A DNA stretch of 64,000 nucleotides from an uncultured Pseudomonadales bacterium (GCA_958295875.1 OY282379.1:2505046-2569045); one strand, 5' to 3'. Positions 51,921-60,590 are shown, counted from the first letter of the stretch. Notes: a model not told the origin generated them from the sequence alone. A program made the numbers and translations.

Positions 51921-53393
51921 ATGCGCATGGACAAAACCTTTCTCACGAGTCTGGCCGGGGTGCTTTTGGCGCTGGCGTCAAGCATGGCCAATGGCCAAAC
52001 GATCGATTTGGACGCCACCGGCACCTTGGCGAGCCCGGTCGGCACCGTCACGTTTTCCGACGAGACGCTGCTCAACACCAACACGGTCACCGCCGGCGGG
52101 CGGACTTACTACAAGCTCACCGCCTCCACATCCACTGATCTGCAGGTCAACGGCAAGGTCGGCATCCGCGGTGCCCTTGGCCGACGGATCTACATCCGGC
52201 ACGACCTCACCAACATGGTGTTCGCAGCCGCCGCGAGTGACACGGGTGACGGCACCACCGGCACGGTGAGAATCCCCGATGCAGCCGCAGACGGCAGCAA
52301 CACCGCCGTCGCCACGCAAAGGGAGAGTGGCGGCAGCGTGGGCAGCGCCTCCGTCATTTACGCGGCCGCAGATGGCGCAGTGATTAACGCGGACGCCGTC
52401 GTGTCCGCGTTCTTCGAGGCAGATCAGTTGGCCATTTTGCCGAATACGGCTGGCGGCATCTCCATGTCTGTCTTTTTGGATTTGAGCGCTGCGCTGTCCG
52501 GCGGCACTGCGGTCACCTCCAAGGAAAAGACTGCCATCACCTTGGCCCGCAGCGTCTCAACCAGCGTGACGCCTGGGCAAGTGACGGCAAGCGTGGCCAG
52601 CAGCTTCACGCAGCTCTCTTCGCTCGGCACATTGGGCCCCAATGCGCCGCAACCGCTCGGCAGCGTGAATATCCGCGTTGGCCCGACGATGGGCACGCAT
52701 TTGAATGCGAGCAGCGGAGACACTGTGGCCGCGCTAACGGATGTGATGCGGCCAGCGAGCTCCGCGATGAAGTTCTCGGGCGATTTCTCCGTCGGCAGGT
52801 TCAGCATCTCCGCTGACGGCTGCGCCACTTCCTTGGCCAACGCTCTGAAAATGAACGAGGCGAAGGACGAAGCGACGCTGAATGCCGCATCTTGGGGGAC
52901 AGGCGCCCGCTCGCTCTGCATCACGGTGCCAAACACCAATGCAGACCCGATTGCAGCAGGGGCCTTCATGGTGGAGGCAGACTATTCGCCCTTGGCGAAC
53001 GCCGCCTTCGGCCCGACTGATCTGGCGCTAGCCCAAATTGGCCGGATTCGCCGGGACGGCACCACGGTGCAGCTTCCGTACCTCACGACGGCGGATGAGT
53101 ACAACCAGCGCATCGTCATCGTGAACCGGTTGTCGAGAGCCGCGGGCTACAACTTCGTCATCACGGCGGCGGACGACACCACGGCGGTTGCCGGCGACAT
53201 GGCCTCCGGCACCATCCCGGCAAACTCCACCATGGTGGTGAGCGCTAGGGATGTCGTGACCGTCACCGGTGGCACGGACGCCTCCGCGACCCTCAACGTG
53301 GTCGCCACATCGGCGCACATCGACGTGTCCACGATCCAGGTCAACAGCCGAGGCCAGACAGACTCCGTGGTCTACGAATCGATGTCCAACTAA
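51921..53393 (+). CDS. secreted protein, family with paralogue at 50121 (2)
   Basis: 490 residues from ATG 51921 (ATG 51852 is in frame but adds a non-signal stretch). Signal peptide FLTSLAGVLLALASSMANGQ. Same plan as the upstream gene: TIDLDATGTLASPVGTV, RHDLTNMVF, paired cysteines (DGCATSL...SLCITVP), IGRIRRDGTTVQLPYLTTADEYNQRIVIVNR, and the end QVNSRGQTDSVVYESMSN. Identity is perhaps 40% overall, so the duplication is old. Function unknown. Confidence 0.7.
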   Translation: MRMDKTFLTSLAGVLLALASSMANGQTIDLDATGTLASPVGTVTFSDETLLNTNTVTAGGRTYYKLTASTSTDLQVNGKVGIRGALGRRIYIRHDLTNMVFAAAASDTGDGTTGTVRIPDAAADGSNTAVATQRESGGSVGSASVIYAAADGAVINADAVVSAFFEADQLAILPNTAGGISMSVFLDLSAALSGGTAVTSKEKTAITLARSVSTSVTPGQVTASVASSFTQLSSLGTLGPNAPQPLGSVNIRVGPTMGTHLNASSGDTVAALTDVMRPASSAMKFSGDFSVGRFSISADGCATSLANALKMNEAKDEATLNAASWGTGARSLCITVPNTNADPIAAGAFMVEADYSPLANAAFGPTDLALAQIGRIRRDGTTVQLPYLTTADEYNQRIVIVNRLSRAAGYNFVITAADDTTAVAGDMASGTIPANSTMVVSARDVVTVTGGTDASATLNVVATSAHIDVSTIQVNSRGQTDSVVYESMSN

Positions 53394-53423
53394 CGCCGTC
53401 CGCCAAAACGGCAAGCAACCCCA

Positions 53424-53460
53424 GACGGGGCAGGGCACCACGCCCTGCCCCGTCTTTTTT
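53424..53460 (+). terminator. rho-independent terminator
   Basis: 13-base stem GACGGGGCAGGGC / GCCCTGCCCCGTC with a 5-base loop and a run of eight T. Separates the secreted-protein genes from the defence island. Confidence 0.92.
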
Positions 53461-53575
53461 TGGGCAACCGCCAGCGGTGTTGGCCGATCACCCTTGTAAG
53501 CACAACCAGTATTCGGCTAGAGTGCATGCGAATGTCGCCCACGGGTCGGCAAGGCCATAGAGGGAAACGGACGGC

Positions 53576-54589
53576 GTGAGCTTCCGGTACGCGGAGCTTT
53601 TTGCGGGCATTGGCGGCCTAGGCGCGGGCTTCGAAGCGGTCGGCGGCGAATGTGTGTACGCCAACGAGTACGACAAGTACGCCGCCGCCACCTACCAAGC
53701 CAACAACCCCTCCGTCGCGGTGGACACCCGGGACGTGCGGGCAGTGCAAGACGAAGACGTGCCCAACCACGACGTGCTGCTGGCCGGGTTCCCCTGCCAG
53801 CCCTTCTCCGTCGCCGGCATCTCCAAGCGCCGGGCCCTCGGCAGGGCGACCGGCATGGCCTGTCAAGACCAAGGCAATCTGTTCTACGAGGCCGCTAGGA
53901 TCATCGCGGCGAAAAAGCCTAGGGCGGTGGTGCTGGAGAACGTCAAGAACCTGCTGCGGCATGACCGCGGCAGAACCTTGGCTGTCATCGGCGAAACGCT
54001 GCATGGCCTAGGCTACGGCTTCCGCCACCGAATCCTGGACGCGGCCGCTTGGGTGCCGCAGCACAGAGAGCGCATCTTCATCGTGGCCCTGAGCGGCGGC
54101 GACGAATGTGATCTTGAAAGCGTGCCCGTGCCGGACGCGGCCACTTGGCCGACCATGCGGGCGGTGCTCCACCAAGCAGACGGCAGGGAGGACGCAGAGC
54201 CGCCCTACACGCATGGCCCCTCGCGCCTGCGCGTAGCCCCGAAGTACACGCTGAGTGCGCACATGTGGGGCTATCTCCAAGCCTACAAGCGCAAGCACCA
54301 AGGCAAGGGCAACGGCTTCGGCTTCGGCTTGGTGGGGCTTGGCGACCGTGCCCGCACGTTGTCCGCTAGGTACTACAAGGACGGCAGCGAGATACTGGTG
54401 AGGCGGCGGGGCGGCAACCCAAGGCGGCTGACGCCCCGGGAATGTGCGCGGCTCATGGGCTTCGACAGCGGCAGGAAGTCCGCGTTCCGCATCCCCGTAT
54501 CAGACAACCAAGCCTACCGGCAGTTCGGCAATGCCGTGGCCGTGCCAGCCGCCAAGGCGGTCGCCGCCACTGTCGCGCAATGCCTGTAG
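53576..54589 (+). CDS. DNA (cytosine-5) methyltransferase
   Basis: 337 residues from GTG 53576, preceded by GAGGGA. Motif I ELFAGIGGLGAGF, motif IV GFPCQPFSVAG with the catalytic Cys about residue 74, motif VI ENVKNLL, motif VIII QHRERIFIVAL, motif IX RRLTPRECARLMGF and motif X YRQFGNAVAVP are all in order, with a short target-recognition region between. Overlaps the nuclease gene by 10 bases, so this is the modification half of a type II system. The recognised site cannot be read from sequence. Confidence 0.95.
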   Translation: MSFRYAELFAGIGGLGAGFEAVGGECVYANEYDKYAAATYQANNPSVAVDTRDVRAVQDEDVPNHDVLLAGFPCQPFSVAGISKRRALGRATGMACQDQGNLFYEAARIIAAKKPRAVVLENVKNLLRHDRGRTLAVIGETLHGLGYGFRHRILDAAAWVPQHRERIFIVALSGGDECDLESVPVPDAATWPTMRAVLHQADGREDAEPPYTHGPSRLRVAPKYTLSAHMWGYLQAYKRKHQGKGNGFGFGLVGLGDRARTLSARYYKDGSEILVRRRGGNPRRLTPRECARLMGFDSGRKSAFRIPVSDNQAYRQFGNAVAVPAAKAVAATVAQCL

Positions 54590-55311
54590 CCAGCATCACC
54601 AAGCGCCTCAGCAAAACCGACGTGGGCGAAAGCCACACCCACCAGTCCGGCATCCTCATCCCGGTGGCAGAAGGCCGCGCGATTTTCCCAGAACCCTTGG
54701 GTTCCCCGGAAGGGGATTGGTTCGATTGCCAAGACCACACCGGCCGCGTGTGGCGCTTCAAGTTCCACCACCGCGCCAAGCAGAGCGAATCCAGAATCAC
54801 CGGCACCCCCGAATACATCAGGCAATATCGAATCCGCTCTGGGGACTCCATCACCATCTGTGCGCCAGCCACTGAGGGCGCTTGGTACACCATCTCCTTC
54901 GCCGTCGATGACGTGCCCCTTTGGCGGGAAGGGGAGGAAATCGAGGAAGCAGAGGAAGCCGGGGATACTGAGGAAGGGCGCGAAGGCTGGGCCGAGGGCG
55001 CCAGCCAACGCCTCTGGGTGAATAGATACGAACGTGACCCAAGGAACCGCCAAGCGGCGATTCAGCAACACGGCGTGCGGTGCTTGGGATGCGACGTGGA
55101 AATGGCCGAGGTGTACGGCGAGATTGCCAAGGGCTACATACACATCCACCACATCAAACCCATCTCTGCGATGCAGGGCGCCCACCCCCTAATCGAAGAC
55201 TTGGTGCCCCTGTGCCCCAACTGCCACGCCATCGTTCACCTAGAGACCCCGCCCATCAGCATCCACCGGCTGCAGAAGCTGATCCGGCAGCGAGGCCAGA
55301 AGCCCGCATGA
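54580..55311 (+). CDS. restriction endonuclease, EcoRII-N-like domain plus HNH
   Basis: 243 residues from ATG 54580. N-terminal half (residues 5-105) looks like the B3-type DNA-recognition domain of EcoRII: ITKRLSKTDVGESHTHQSGILIP, IFPEPLG, RVWRFKFHHRAKQSESRITG, YRIRSGDSITI. C-terminal half is an HNH nuclease: CLGCDVEMAEVYG, YIHIHHIKPIS, LVPLCPNCHAIVH, with zinc-binding C-x2-C pairs. A short acidic linker (EGEEIEEAEEAGDTEEG) joins them. Cognate nuclease of the methyltransferase just upstream. Confidence 0.85.
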   Translation: MPVASITKRLSKTDVGESHTHQSGILIPVAEGRAIFPEPLGSPEGDWFDCQDHTGRVWRFKFHHRAKQSESRITGTPEYIRQYRIRSGDSITICAPATEGAWYTISFAVDDVPLWREGEEIEEAEEAGDTEEGREGWAEGASQRLWVNRYERDPRNRQAAIQQHGVRCLGCDVEMAEVYGEIAKGYIHIHHIKPISAMQGAHPLIEDLVPLCPNCHAIVHLETPPISIHRLQKLIRQRGQKPA

Positions 55312-55399
55312 GTAACGGCGCCAGCGACTGAGGGCATTACCTAGACCGTGCCGGTGGCGGCGGCGGTGGCCCGGCACGGAACGTGTCACAATCGGCCTC

Positions 55400-56992
55400 A
55401 TGCGCTTCTTCAACACGGAAGGGCCGGTTTGTCCGGACGAGCACTACGCGATCGATCCGCTGGAACGGATGGACGTCGATGACGTGCTTGGCCTGATCCA
55501 GACGAAGCGCTACTTCGTGCTCCATGCGCCGCGGCAGACTGGCAAGACTTCCGCCCTGATCGCCCTGCGGGACCTGCTCAACAGCGGCAAGGCCGGAAAC
55601 TTCCGCTGCGTGGACATGAACGTGGAGCCAGCCCAAGTGGCGCGCGATGACGTGGCAGAGGGGATGCGCGCCATCCTGAGCAGCTTGGCCATGAGCGCGC
55701 AATGGCTCGGTGACGACTACTTGGAAAACGTCTGGCCGAATGTGCTCGCCGAGGCGGGTGCCAGCAACGCTTTGCAGCAGGTGCTCGCCCGTTGGTGCTT
55801 GGCGAACCCCACGCCGCTGGTGCTGTTGGTGGACGAGATCGATTCCTTGGTGGGCGACACCCTGCTCTCGGTGCTGCGCCAACTCCGCGCCGGCTACGCG
55901 CGGCGCCCCCGGGGTTTCCCGCAGAGCGTCGTCCTCTGCGGCGTTAGGGACATTCGGGACTACAGAATTCGCTCAAGCTCGGGCGAGGTGATCGCCGGCG
56001 GCAGCCCTTTCAACATCGCGGCGAAGTCTCTGCGCTTGGGGGACTTCACGGAGGCGGACACGTCCAACCTGCTGTCGCAGCACACGGAGGAAACCGGCCA
56101 GCGCTTCACGCCGGCGGCGCGGGACGCCGTGTGGACGCAGACCCAAGGTCAGCCATGGCTGGTGAACGCGCTCTGCGCCGGGGCGTGCTTCGACGACAAG
56201 GCGGGGCGAGACCGGTCCCGCGCAATCGATGTGGACGCCATCCACGCGGCGCGGGAAGAGCTCATCCTCTCCCGCCGCACGCACTTGGACCAGTTGGCGC
56301 ACAAGCTGGAGGAGGAGCGCGTGCGGCGCGTCGTCGTGCCCATCCTGAGCGGCGGCGAGATTCAGCACAACGCCCATGACTTGGCGTACGTGCGGGACCT
56401 CGGCCTGTTGGCGCCCGATTCGCCGCCGCGCATCGCCAACCCGATCTACCAGGAGGTGGTGCCGCGGGAGCTGGGCTACGTCCTGCAGGACGGCTTGGAC
56501 CAGGACGCCGCTTGGTATGTGGACGATGCGGGCGGGTTGGACATGCACAAGCTGCTGACGGCGTTCGCCACGTTCTTCGGCGAACACGCCGAACACTGGC
56601 TCAATCATCTTGGCGACTACCGGGAGGCTGGCCCCCAACTGATCCTGCAAGCGTACCTGCAGCGGGTGGTGAACGGCGGCGGCCGCATCGAACGGGAGTA
56701 CGGCTTGGGGCGCGGCAGGACGGATCTGCTGGTGCTGTGGCCGCGGCGGGAGGGGCAGCCCTCGGACCTGTGGCAGCGCTTCGTGATCGAGTGCAAGGTG
56801 CTGCGCGACTCCGGCCGCAAGAGCCTGGAGGGAACCATCGAACGTGGCGTGGAGCAGACGTTGGCCTACATGCGGAAGTGCGGCGCGGAGGAAGGGCACC
56901 TGGTGGTGTTCGACCGCCGCGACGGTAGGGAGGCCCCGTCGCCCGCGAGGGAGCCTCAGCGTAGCGGCGACGTGGTTGTCTGGACGCTGTAG
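55400..56992 (+). CDS. AAA-type ATPase with C-terminal PD-(D/E)XK nuclease-like domain
   Basis: 530 residues. P-loop LHAPRQTGKTSALIAL (residues 41-56), Walker B LVLLVDEIDSLVGD, and an AAA-like lid and helical region. The last ~110 residues hold a PD-(D/E)XK pattern: GLGRGRTDLLVLW (Asp) and RFVIECKV (Glu-x-Lys), then GVEQTLAYMRKCGAEEGHLVVFDRR. This family (AAA-like ATPases with DUF1703-like nuclease ends) is abundant in accessory regions. Immediately downstream of the restriction system, so a defence role is likely but untested. Its 3' end recurs at 58930. Confidence 0.82.
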   Translation: MRFFNTEGPVCPDEHYAIDPLERMDVDDVLGLIQTKRYFVLHAPRQTGKTSALIALRDLLNSGKAGNFRCVDMNVEPAQVARDDVAEGMRAILSSLAMSAQWLGDDYLENVWPNVLAEAGASNALQQVLARWCLANPTPLVLLVDEIDSLVGDTLLSVLRQLRAGYARRPRGFPQSVVLCGVRDIRDYRIRSSSGEVIAGGSPFNIAAKSLRLGDFTEADTSNLLSQHTEETGQRFTPAARDAVWTQTQGQPWLVNALCAGACFDDKAGRDRSRAIDVDAIHAAREELILSRRTHLDQLAHKLEEERVRRVVVPILSGGEIQHNAHDLAYVRDLGLLAPDSPPRIANPIYQEVVPRELGYVLQDGLDQDAAWYVDDAGGLDMHKLLTAFATFFGEHAEHWLNHLGDYREAGPQLILQAYLQRVVNGGGRIEREYGLGRGRTDLLVLWPRREGQPSDLWQRFVIECKVLRDSGRKSLEGTIERGVEQTLAYMRKCGAEEGHLVVFDRRDGREAPSPAREPQRSGDVVVWTL

Positions 56993-57019
56993 CGCAACAC
57001 CCCCTTTGACCGCGCCGGC
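56846..57019. repeat. direct repeat 1: 3' end of the AAA-nuclease gene
   Basis: ~174 bases, about 90% identical to 58930-59102, same orientation. Spans the last ~48 codons of the AAA-nuclease gene and 27 bases of 3' flank. Confidence 0.9.
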
Positions 57020-57197
57020 GCGGTTGGCATGTCCTTGAAGAGCATCGAACGTCTACCCGCGTGCTCGAGCGGACTTGGCCAGACGGCACCGTCGAACGTT
57101 ATGCCTTTGATGCCCGCGCGATTTGGAAGTGCCTTACCTTCCGCGGGGGCAAACCGGCCCTTGCCGGATTTAACCGACTACCACCGAGGAGTTGCCG

Positions 57198-57452
57198 ATG
57201 TTCGATCCTCCCCATCCGGGCCAACTCGTGCGGAGTTGCATCGAGGAGTCCACTTGGACGGTGGCCCGCGCCGCCGAGCGCCTTGGCGTCGGACGCTCCT
57301 CGCTATCCCGCCTGTTGAACGGCAAGCATGGGATTTCGCCGTCGATGGCGCTGGCTTTGGAAGGCGTGGGCTGGAGCAACGCGGAGCACTGGCTTCGCGT
57401 GCAGGCCATCTACGACCTAGCGCAGGCGCGGGCGGCGCACAGCACCGCTTGA
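57198..57452 (+). CDS. higA: HigA-family antitoxin (XRE)
   Basis: 84 residues from ATG 57198 with GAGGAG at 6 bases. Begins PPHPGQLVRSCIEE and carries the helix-turn-helix WTVARAAERLGVGRSSLSRLLNGKHGISPSMALALE, ending WLRVQAIYDLAQARA, the classic HigA layout. No intact HigB precedes it. The frame just upstream ends DLTDYH followed by CGA, where a HigB would be expected to stop (TGA), hinting at a decayed toxin. Orphan antitoxin. Confidence 0.88.
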   Translation: MFDPPHPGQLVRSCIEESTWTVARAAERLGVGRSSLSRLLNGKHGISPSMALALEGVGWSNAEHWLRVQAIYDLAQARAAHSTA

Positions 57453-57639
57453 GGCGGCGACGCCGGCCTCGTCGGCGAACCCTCTCCCGGCGTCCGCTTG
57501 CCGCCGAGTTGTTTTGCGCACGTCCGCCGGGCTACTGCCGGCCGAGGCGGCGGCAGTAGGGGTGCATGGCGAGTGTGAAGCCGCGATGGAACTCTCTGTG
57601 GAGACGTTGCCACAGCGCGATGGATGTCTGGGCAACCCG

Positions 57640-57851
57640 CGGCTTGCGCGTGCCCAGAAGTGGGCTACGAACTGGCGGCCGCGTGCTGGCCGAGGCGGAG
57701 TTAGCGTGGCCTGGGCACCGCGTGACCGTGCTCCACGGCGAGCAAATGGCAGGGGCAGCCGCTTTTCGAGCACGCGGGCTGGCGAGTGCATTCGAAGGGC
57801 GAGGATGGGGATGACTTGGCGGAGCGGGTCTTGGACGGGCTTGCCGGCTAG
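57640..57851 (+). pseudogene. decayed C-terminal fragment of a large helicase-like protein
   Basis: Spread over three frames: PEVGYELAA, then RVLAEAELAWPGHRVTVLHGEQ, then LFEHAGWRVHSKGEDGDDLAERVLDGLAG before TAG 57849. This resembles the end of large DEAD/DEAH helicase-like defence proteins, though the exact family is uncertain. Frameshifts and lack of a start show it is dead. The rest of 57453-57940 has nothing recognisable. Confidence 0.4.
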
Positions 57852-57940
57852 GGGGTTCGCCGAGGCAATACGAGGTTGAAGCTGCGGGCCACCAGAGTTT
57901 GTGAACGCGTGGTAGGACGGATGAGTGGCGTGCCGAAACC

Positions 57941-58183
57941 TCAACGATACGCCTCCCGCCGATGCAACACGCGAAGGACTACGATGCCGTCTTCCTTTCG
58001 AAAAATCGCCCGCAAGCTCCCTATCCGCAGCCGGAACCGGCCACGCCACTGGCCGCCAAGGGCTCGTACATCGCCAACGCCGCTCGCCGCGAAACGATCC
58101 ACCGCGTCGAGCACTCGTTGTCGATCTCTCAACGGTAGATTCTCCATGTCCTTCCCGGCTCGGCTGGTATATCGGACCGTCAC
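57941..58183 (-). CDS. RelE/ParE-family toxin
   Basis: 80 residues. Compact RelE fold: VRYTSRAGKDMENLPLRDRQRVLDAVDRFA, then VRALGGQWRGRFRLRIGSLRAIFR and IVVLRVLHRREAYR at the end, with the terminal RREAYR typical of the family. Would act as an mRNA interferase or gyrase poison. It overlaps its antitoxin by 4 bases and is second in the operon. Confidence 0.88.
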   Translation of the reverse strand: MTVRYTSRAGKDMENLPLRDRQRVLDAVDRFAASGVGDVRALGGQWRGRFRLRIGSLRAIFRKEDGIVVLRVLHRREAYR

Positions 58184-58770
58184 AGACCAAGGCGCACACG
58201 GAGCGCAGCCGCAGTGATGACCTTCCCGTCTTCGACATCACGCTCACCTTCCGCTATCGCCTGCGCTTCGCCGACCGTGACTGGTTCATCGTCTATCGGT
58301 GCCTTGGCCAGGGCGGATGTCGCCGGGTCAGCGAGCGATCGCGCGGATAGCCCATTGAGCATCTTCTCGGCGGCGTCCAGCGCGTCATCCGGCAGCGCGT
58401 CCACCAAGCGGTGTACTTGTTCCGTTTTTGCGTTCTTATTGGCCTTAGCTGCGAGCACCCTCGAGAGGTCGTCGGCAACCTCCTGATATTCGGCCGACAG
58501 GCCGGCGTAACGGCGGTGAAGTTGATCGACGTTCGCGTCCGACCCCGTTAGCGCTGCCGTGCGGCCGAGCAGGTAGTCCGTGGACACGCGCAGTGCATCT
58601 GCAAGTCGTCGCAAGTTGTCGAATGAGGGTTTGCGCGTGCCGGTCTCGAAATGAGAAACCGCCGACGCTTGCAGCCCTGCACGCGCGGCAAGTGCGCCTT
58701 GGCTCAGTTGGCGTAACTCTCGTGCCGCCCGTAGCCTCTCATCGAAACTGCTCGCCGGGGGGGTTGGCAT
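58180..58770 (-). CDS. XRE-type antitoxin with RelE-antitoxin tail
   Basis: 196 residues from ATG 58770. N-terminal helix-turn-helix (RLRAARELRQLSQGALAARAGLQASAVSHFETGTRKPSFDNLRRLADAL), a middle helical region, and a C-terminal tail DDEPVTVGEAQAIAEGERDVEDGKVITAAALRVRL. This tail is the kind used by small RelE/ParE antitoxins to wrap the toxin. So a DNA-binding repressor and a toxin-neutralising tail are joined in one protein, larger than usual antitoxins. Overlaps relE. Confidence 0.82.
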   Translation of the reverse strand: MPTPPASSFDERLRAARELRQLSQGALAARAGLQASAVSHFETGTRKPSFDNLRRLADALRVSTDYLLGRTAALTGSDANVDQLHRRYAGLSAEYQEVADDLSRVLAAKANKNAKTEQVHRLVDALPDDALDAAEKMLNGLSARSLADPATSALAKAPIDDEPVTVGEAQAIAEGERDVEDGKVITAAALRVRLGL

Positions 58771-58929
58771 GTTTGCGATTCTGTATCGTTCATGATGACG
58801 AAGTTTACATGCAGCCTGCGTCGCCGCAAAAGTGCGTGAACGGGATTTGTCAACGCAAAGTAGAAATGTCCCCTTTTTGCCGGCGGGCGCAGCTGATGAA
58901 GCGCCTGCGCGGGCCGAGCCGCCGAACAC

Positions 58930-59102
58930 GGCGTGGAGCAGACGTTGGGGCTACATGCGGAAGTGCGGCGCGGAGGAAGGGCACCTGGTGGTGTTCGACC
59001 GCCGCGACGGTAGGGAGGCGCAATCGCCCGCAGGCGAGCCTCAACACAGCGGCGACGTGGTTGTCTGGACGCTGTAGCGCGACACGCCTAGACCGCGCCG
59101 GC
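58930..59102. repeat. direct repeat 2: pseudogene copy of the AAA-nuclease 3' end
   Basis: Copy of 56846-57019 with a one-base insertion (TTGGGG for TTGGC) near the start and scattered changes. Reads YMRKCGAEEGHLVVFDRRDGREA and ends in VVVWTL plus stop, but has no start or ATPase part. Confidence 0.9.
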
Positions 59103-59276
59103 TGCCGCGAAGCGGCGGGCTCGTCATCTAAGGCGCGATCAACATGCGGCGCGATCGTCGCTCAACGAAGGCCGAGCGCCGGGGCTCGGGCAGGAACCAC
59201 AGCCCTTGCGAATAGGACGATGGCTGTCGAAGGCGGCTGTGCTACGCTTCGGAGCGTCATAGAGAGACCTAGCGAC

Positions 59277-60590
59277 ATGGCATCGACACCGCTCCGTCGC
59301 CTCAAGCGGGTTGAGGTCGACGGCCTCTTCGGCATCTACAACCACCACATCGACTTGAAGTTGGATGCGCGAGTGACGCTGCTGCATGGCCCCAACGGTG
59401 TCGGCAAGACGACCGTCCTGAAGATGATCCATGCTCTGCTGACGCGAGAGTTCAGCTACCTCCGGCAAGTTCCCTTCGAACGACTGCTGCTTGGATTCGA
59501 GGATGGGGCTACGCTGGAGCTAACAAAAATGGGCAGCGGCAAGGAAGCCGGCTCCGAGGTTGGCGAGGCCCGGCTGACAGGAAACGGGGACACCAAGTCC
59601 GCATCGGTAGCGTTGACGCCTGCGGAGGCGGCTGCTGCGGAAGTCGACTTCCTGGAGCGTTCCGGAGACGCTTGGATCGACGTGCGATACGGCGAGTGGC
59701 TAACCGACTCTGATGTTGTGCGGCGGTTTGGACTACGCTCTGGGCCATCTTCAGCTATCGACATCCCTGACGAACGGGATGCGTGGCTTCTAGAGTTCCT
59801 TGATGCGGCCAACTCTCATATCATTGAGGCGCAACGACTTGTGCGACCTCACTACTACACTCCAAGATTGCCGCGCCGTCGCCCCGATCCTCTGCCGTCT
59901 CGAGTGGTCGAATGTAGTATAGAACTCAAGAAAAGAATTGACGACACTATGGCCGACTACGGCAGACAGGCACAGACTCTGGATCAGTCTTTTCCGCAGC
60001 GCCTTCTGGAACATAGCACCGCTCGCGACAACTTGTGTGTTGAGGAGATCCGGAGACAGATGTTGAACCTCGACCGGAAAACTGAGGAACTGAAAAACAT
60101 CGGCCTCTTGGAAGAGACGCCCATCCATCAGTTCCAGCATCTCGGCGAGATTGATCCTGAGCAAGCGCGCGTGATGACACTGTATGTAGCCGATACAGCG
60201 AAGAAGCTGCAAGTCTTGGATGACTTGGCTAGCCGTGCGCGCCTCTTGCAGGAGAGCTTGAACGGCAAGTTTCGACACAAGCAAATTCGTGTGGATCGTG
60301 AGAAAGGCTTGGCTGTTAAGGTTGATGGCGAGCCATTGCCGCTAGACTCCCTGTCGTCAGGCGAGCAGCACGAATTGATCTTGCACTACGACCTTCTGTT
60401 TAGAGTTCAGCCCAACACGGTTGTGTTGTTGGACGAGCCGGAACTGTCCCTCCATATCGAGTGGCAGAGCAAGTTCCTCTCTGATCTCATGGCGATCGTT
60501 GAGCTTGCGGGCTTTGATGCCCTTGTGGCAACCCACTCCCCTGATATAGTTGGCACTAGGGACGATCTGATGGTAGCGCTTACAGGCTAG
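59277..60590 (+). CDS. AAA/ABC-type ATPase, AriA-like (PARIS)
   Basis: 437 residues from ATG 59277. Walker A LLHGPNGVGKTTVLKM (residues 35-50), ABC signature LSSGEQHELILHYD (about 359), Walker B NTVVLLDEPELSLHIEW, and the switch VATHSPDIV near the end, with a long central coiled-coil and helical insert. This is the overcoming-lysogenization/AAA15-type ATPase of defence systems. The next gene (DUF4435) makes the pair match PARIS, in which AriA senses phage anti-restriction proteins. The open frame upstream to 58593 covers unrelated sequence and is not part of the gene. Confidence 0.8.
   Translation: MASTPLRRLKRVEVDGLFGIYNHHIDLKLDARVTLLHGPNGVGKTTVLKMIHALLTREFSYLRQVPFERLLLGFEDGATLELTKMGSGKEAGSEVGEARLTGNGDTKSASVALTPAEAAAAEVDFLERSGDAWIDVRYGEWLTDSDVVRRFGLRSGPSSAIDIPDERDAWLLEFLDAANSHIIEAQRLVRPHYYTPRLPRRRPDPLPSRVVECSIELKKRIDDTMADYGRQAQTLDQSFPQRLLEHSTARDNLCVEEIRRQMLNLDRKTEELKNIGLLEETPIHQFQHLGEIDPEQARVMTLYVADTAKKLQVLDDLASRARLLQESLNGKFRHKQIRVDREKGLAVKVDGEPLPLDSLSSGEQHELILHYDLLFRVQPNTVVLLDEPELSLHIEWQSKFLSDLMAIVELAGFDALVATHSPDIVGTRDDLMVALTG

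Noticed and set aside
57029..57190. A HigB toxin gene upstream of HigA
   Set aside because: Only the final DLTDYH resembles HigB. The rest of the frame does not, and there is no stop where expected. Mentioned under HigA as a possible relic.
58593..59276. Upstream extension of the AriA-like gene in the same frame
   Set aside because: The added residues come from antisense XRE sequence and the nuclease-gene repeat. The ATG at 59277 fits the family start.
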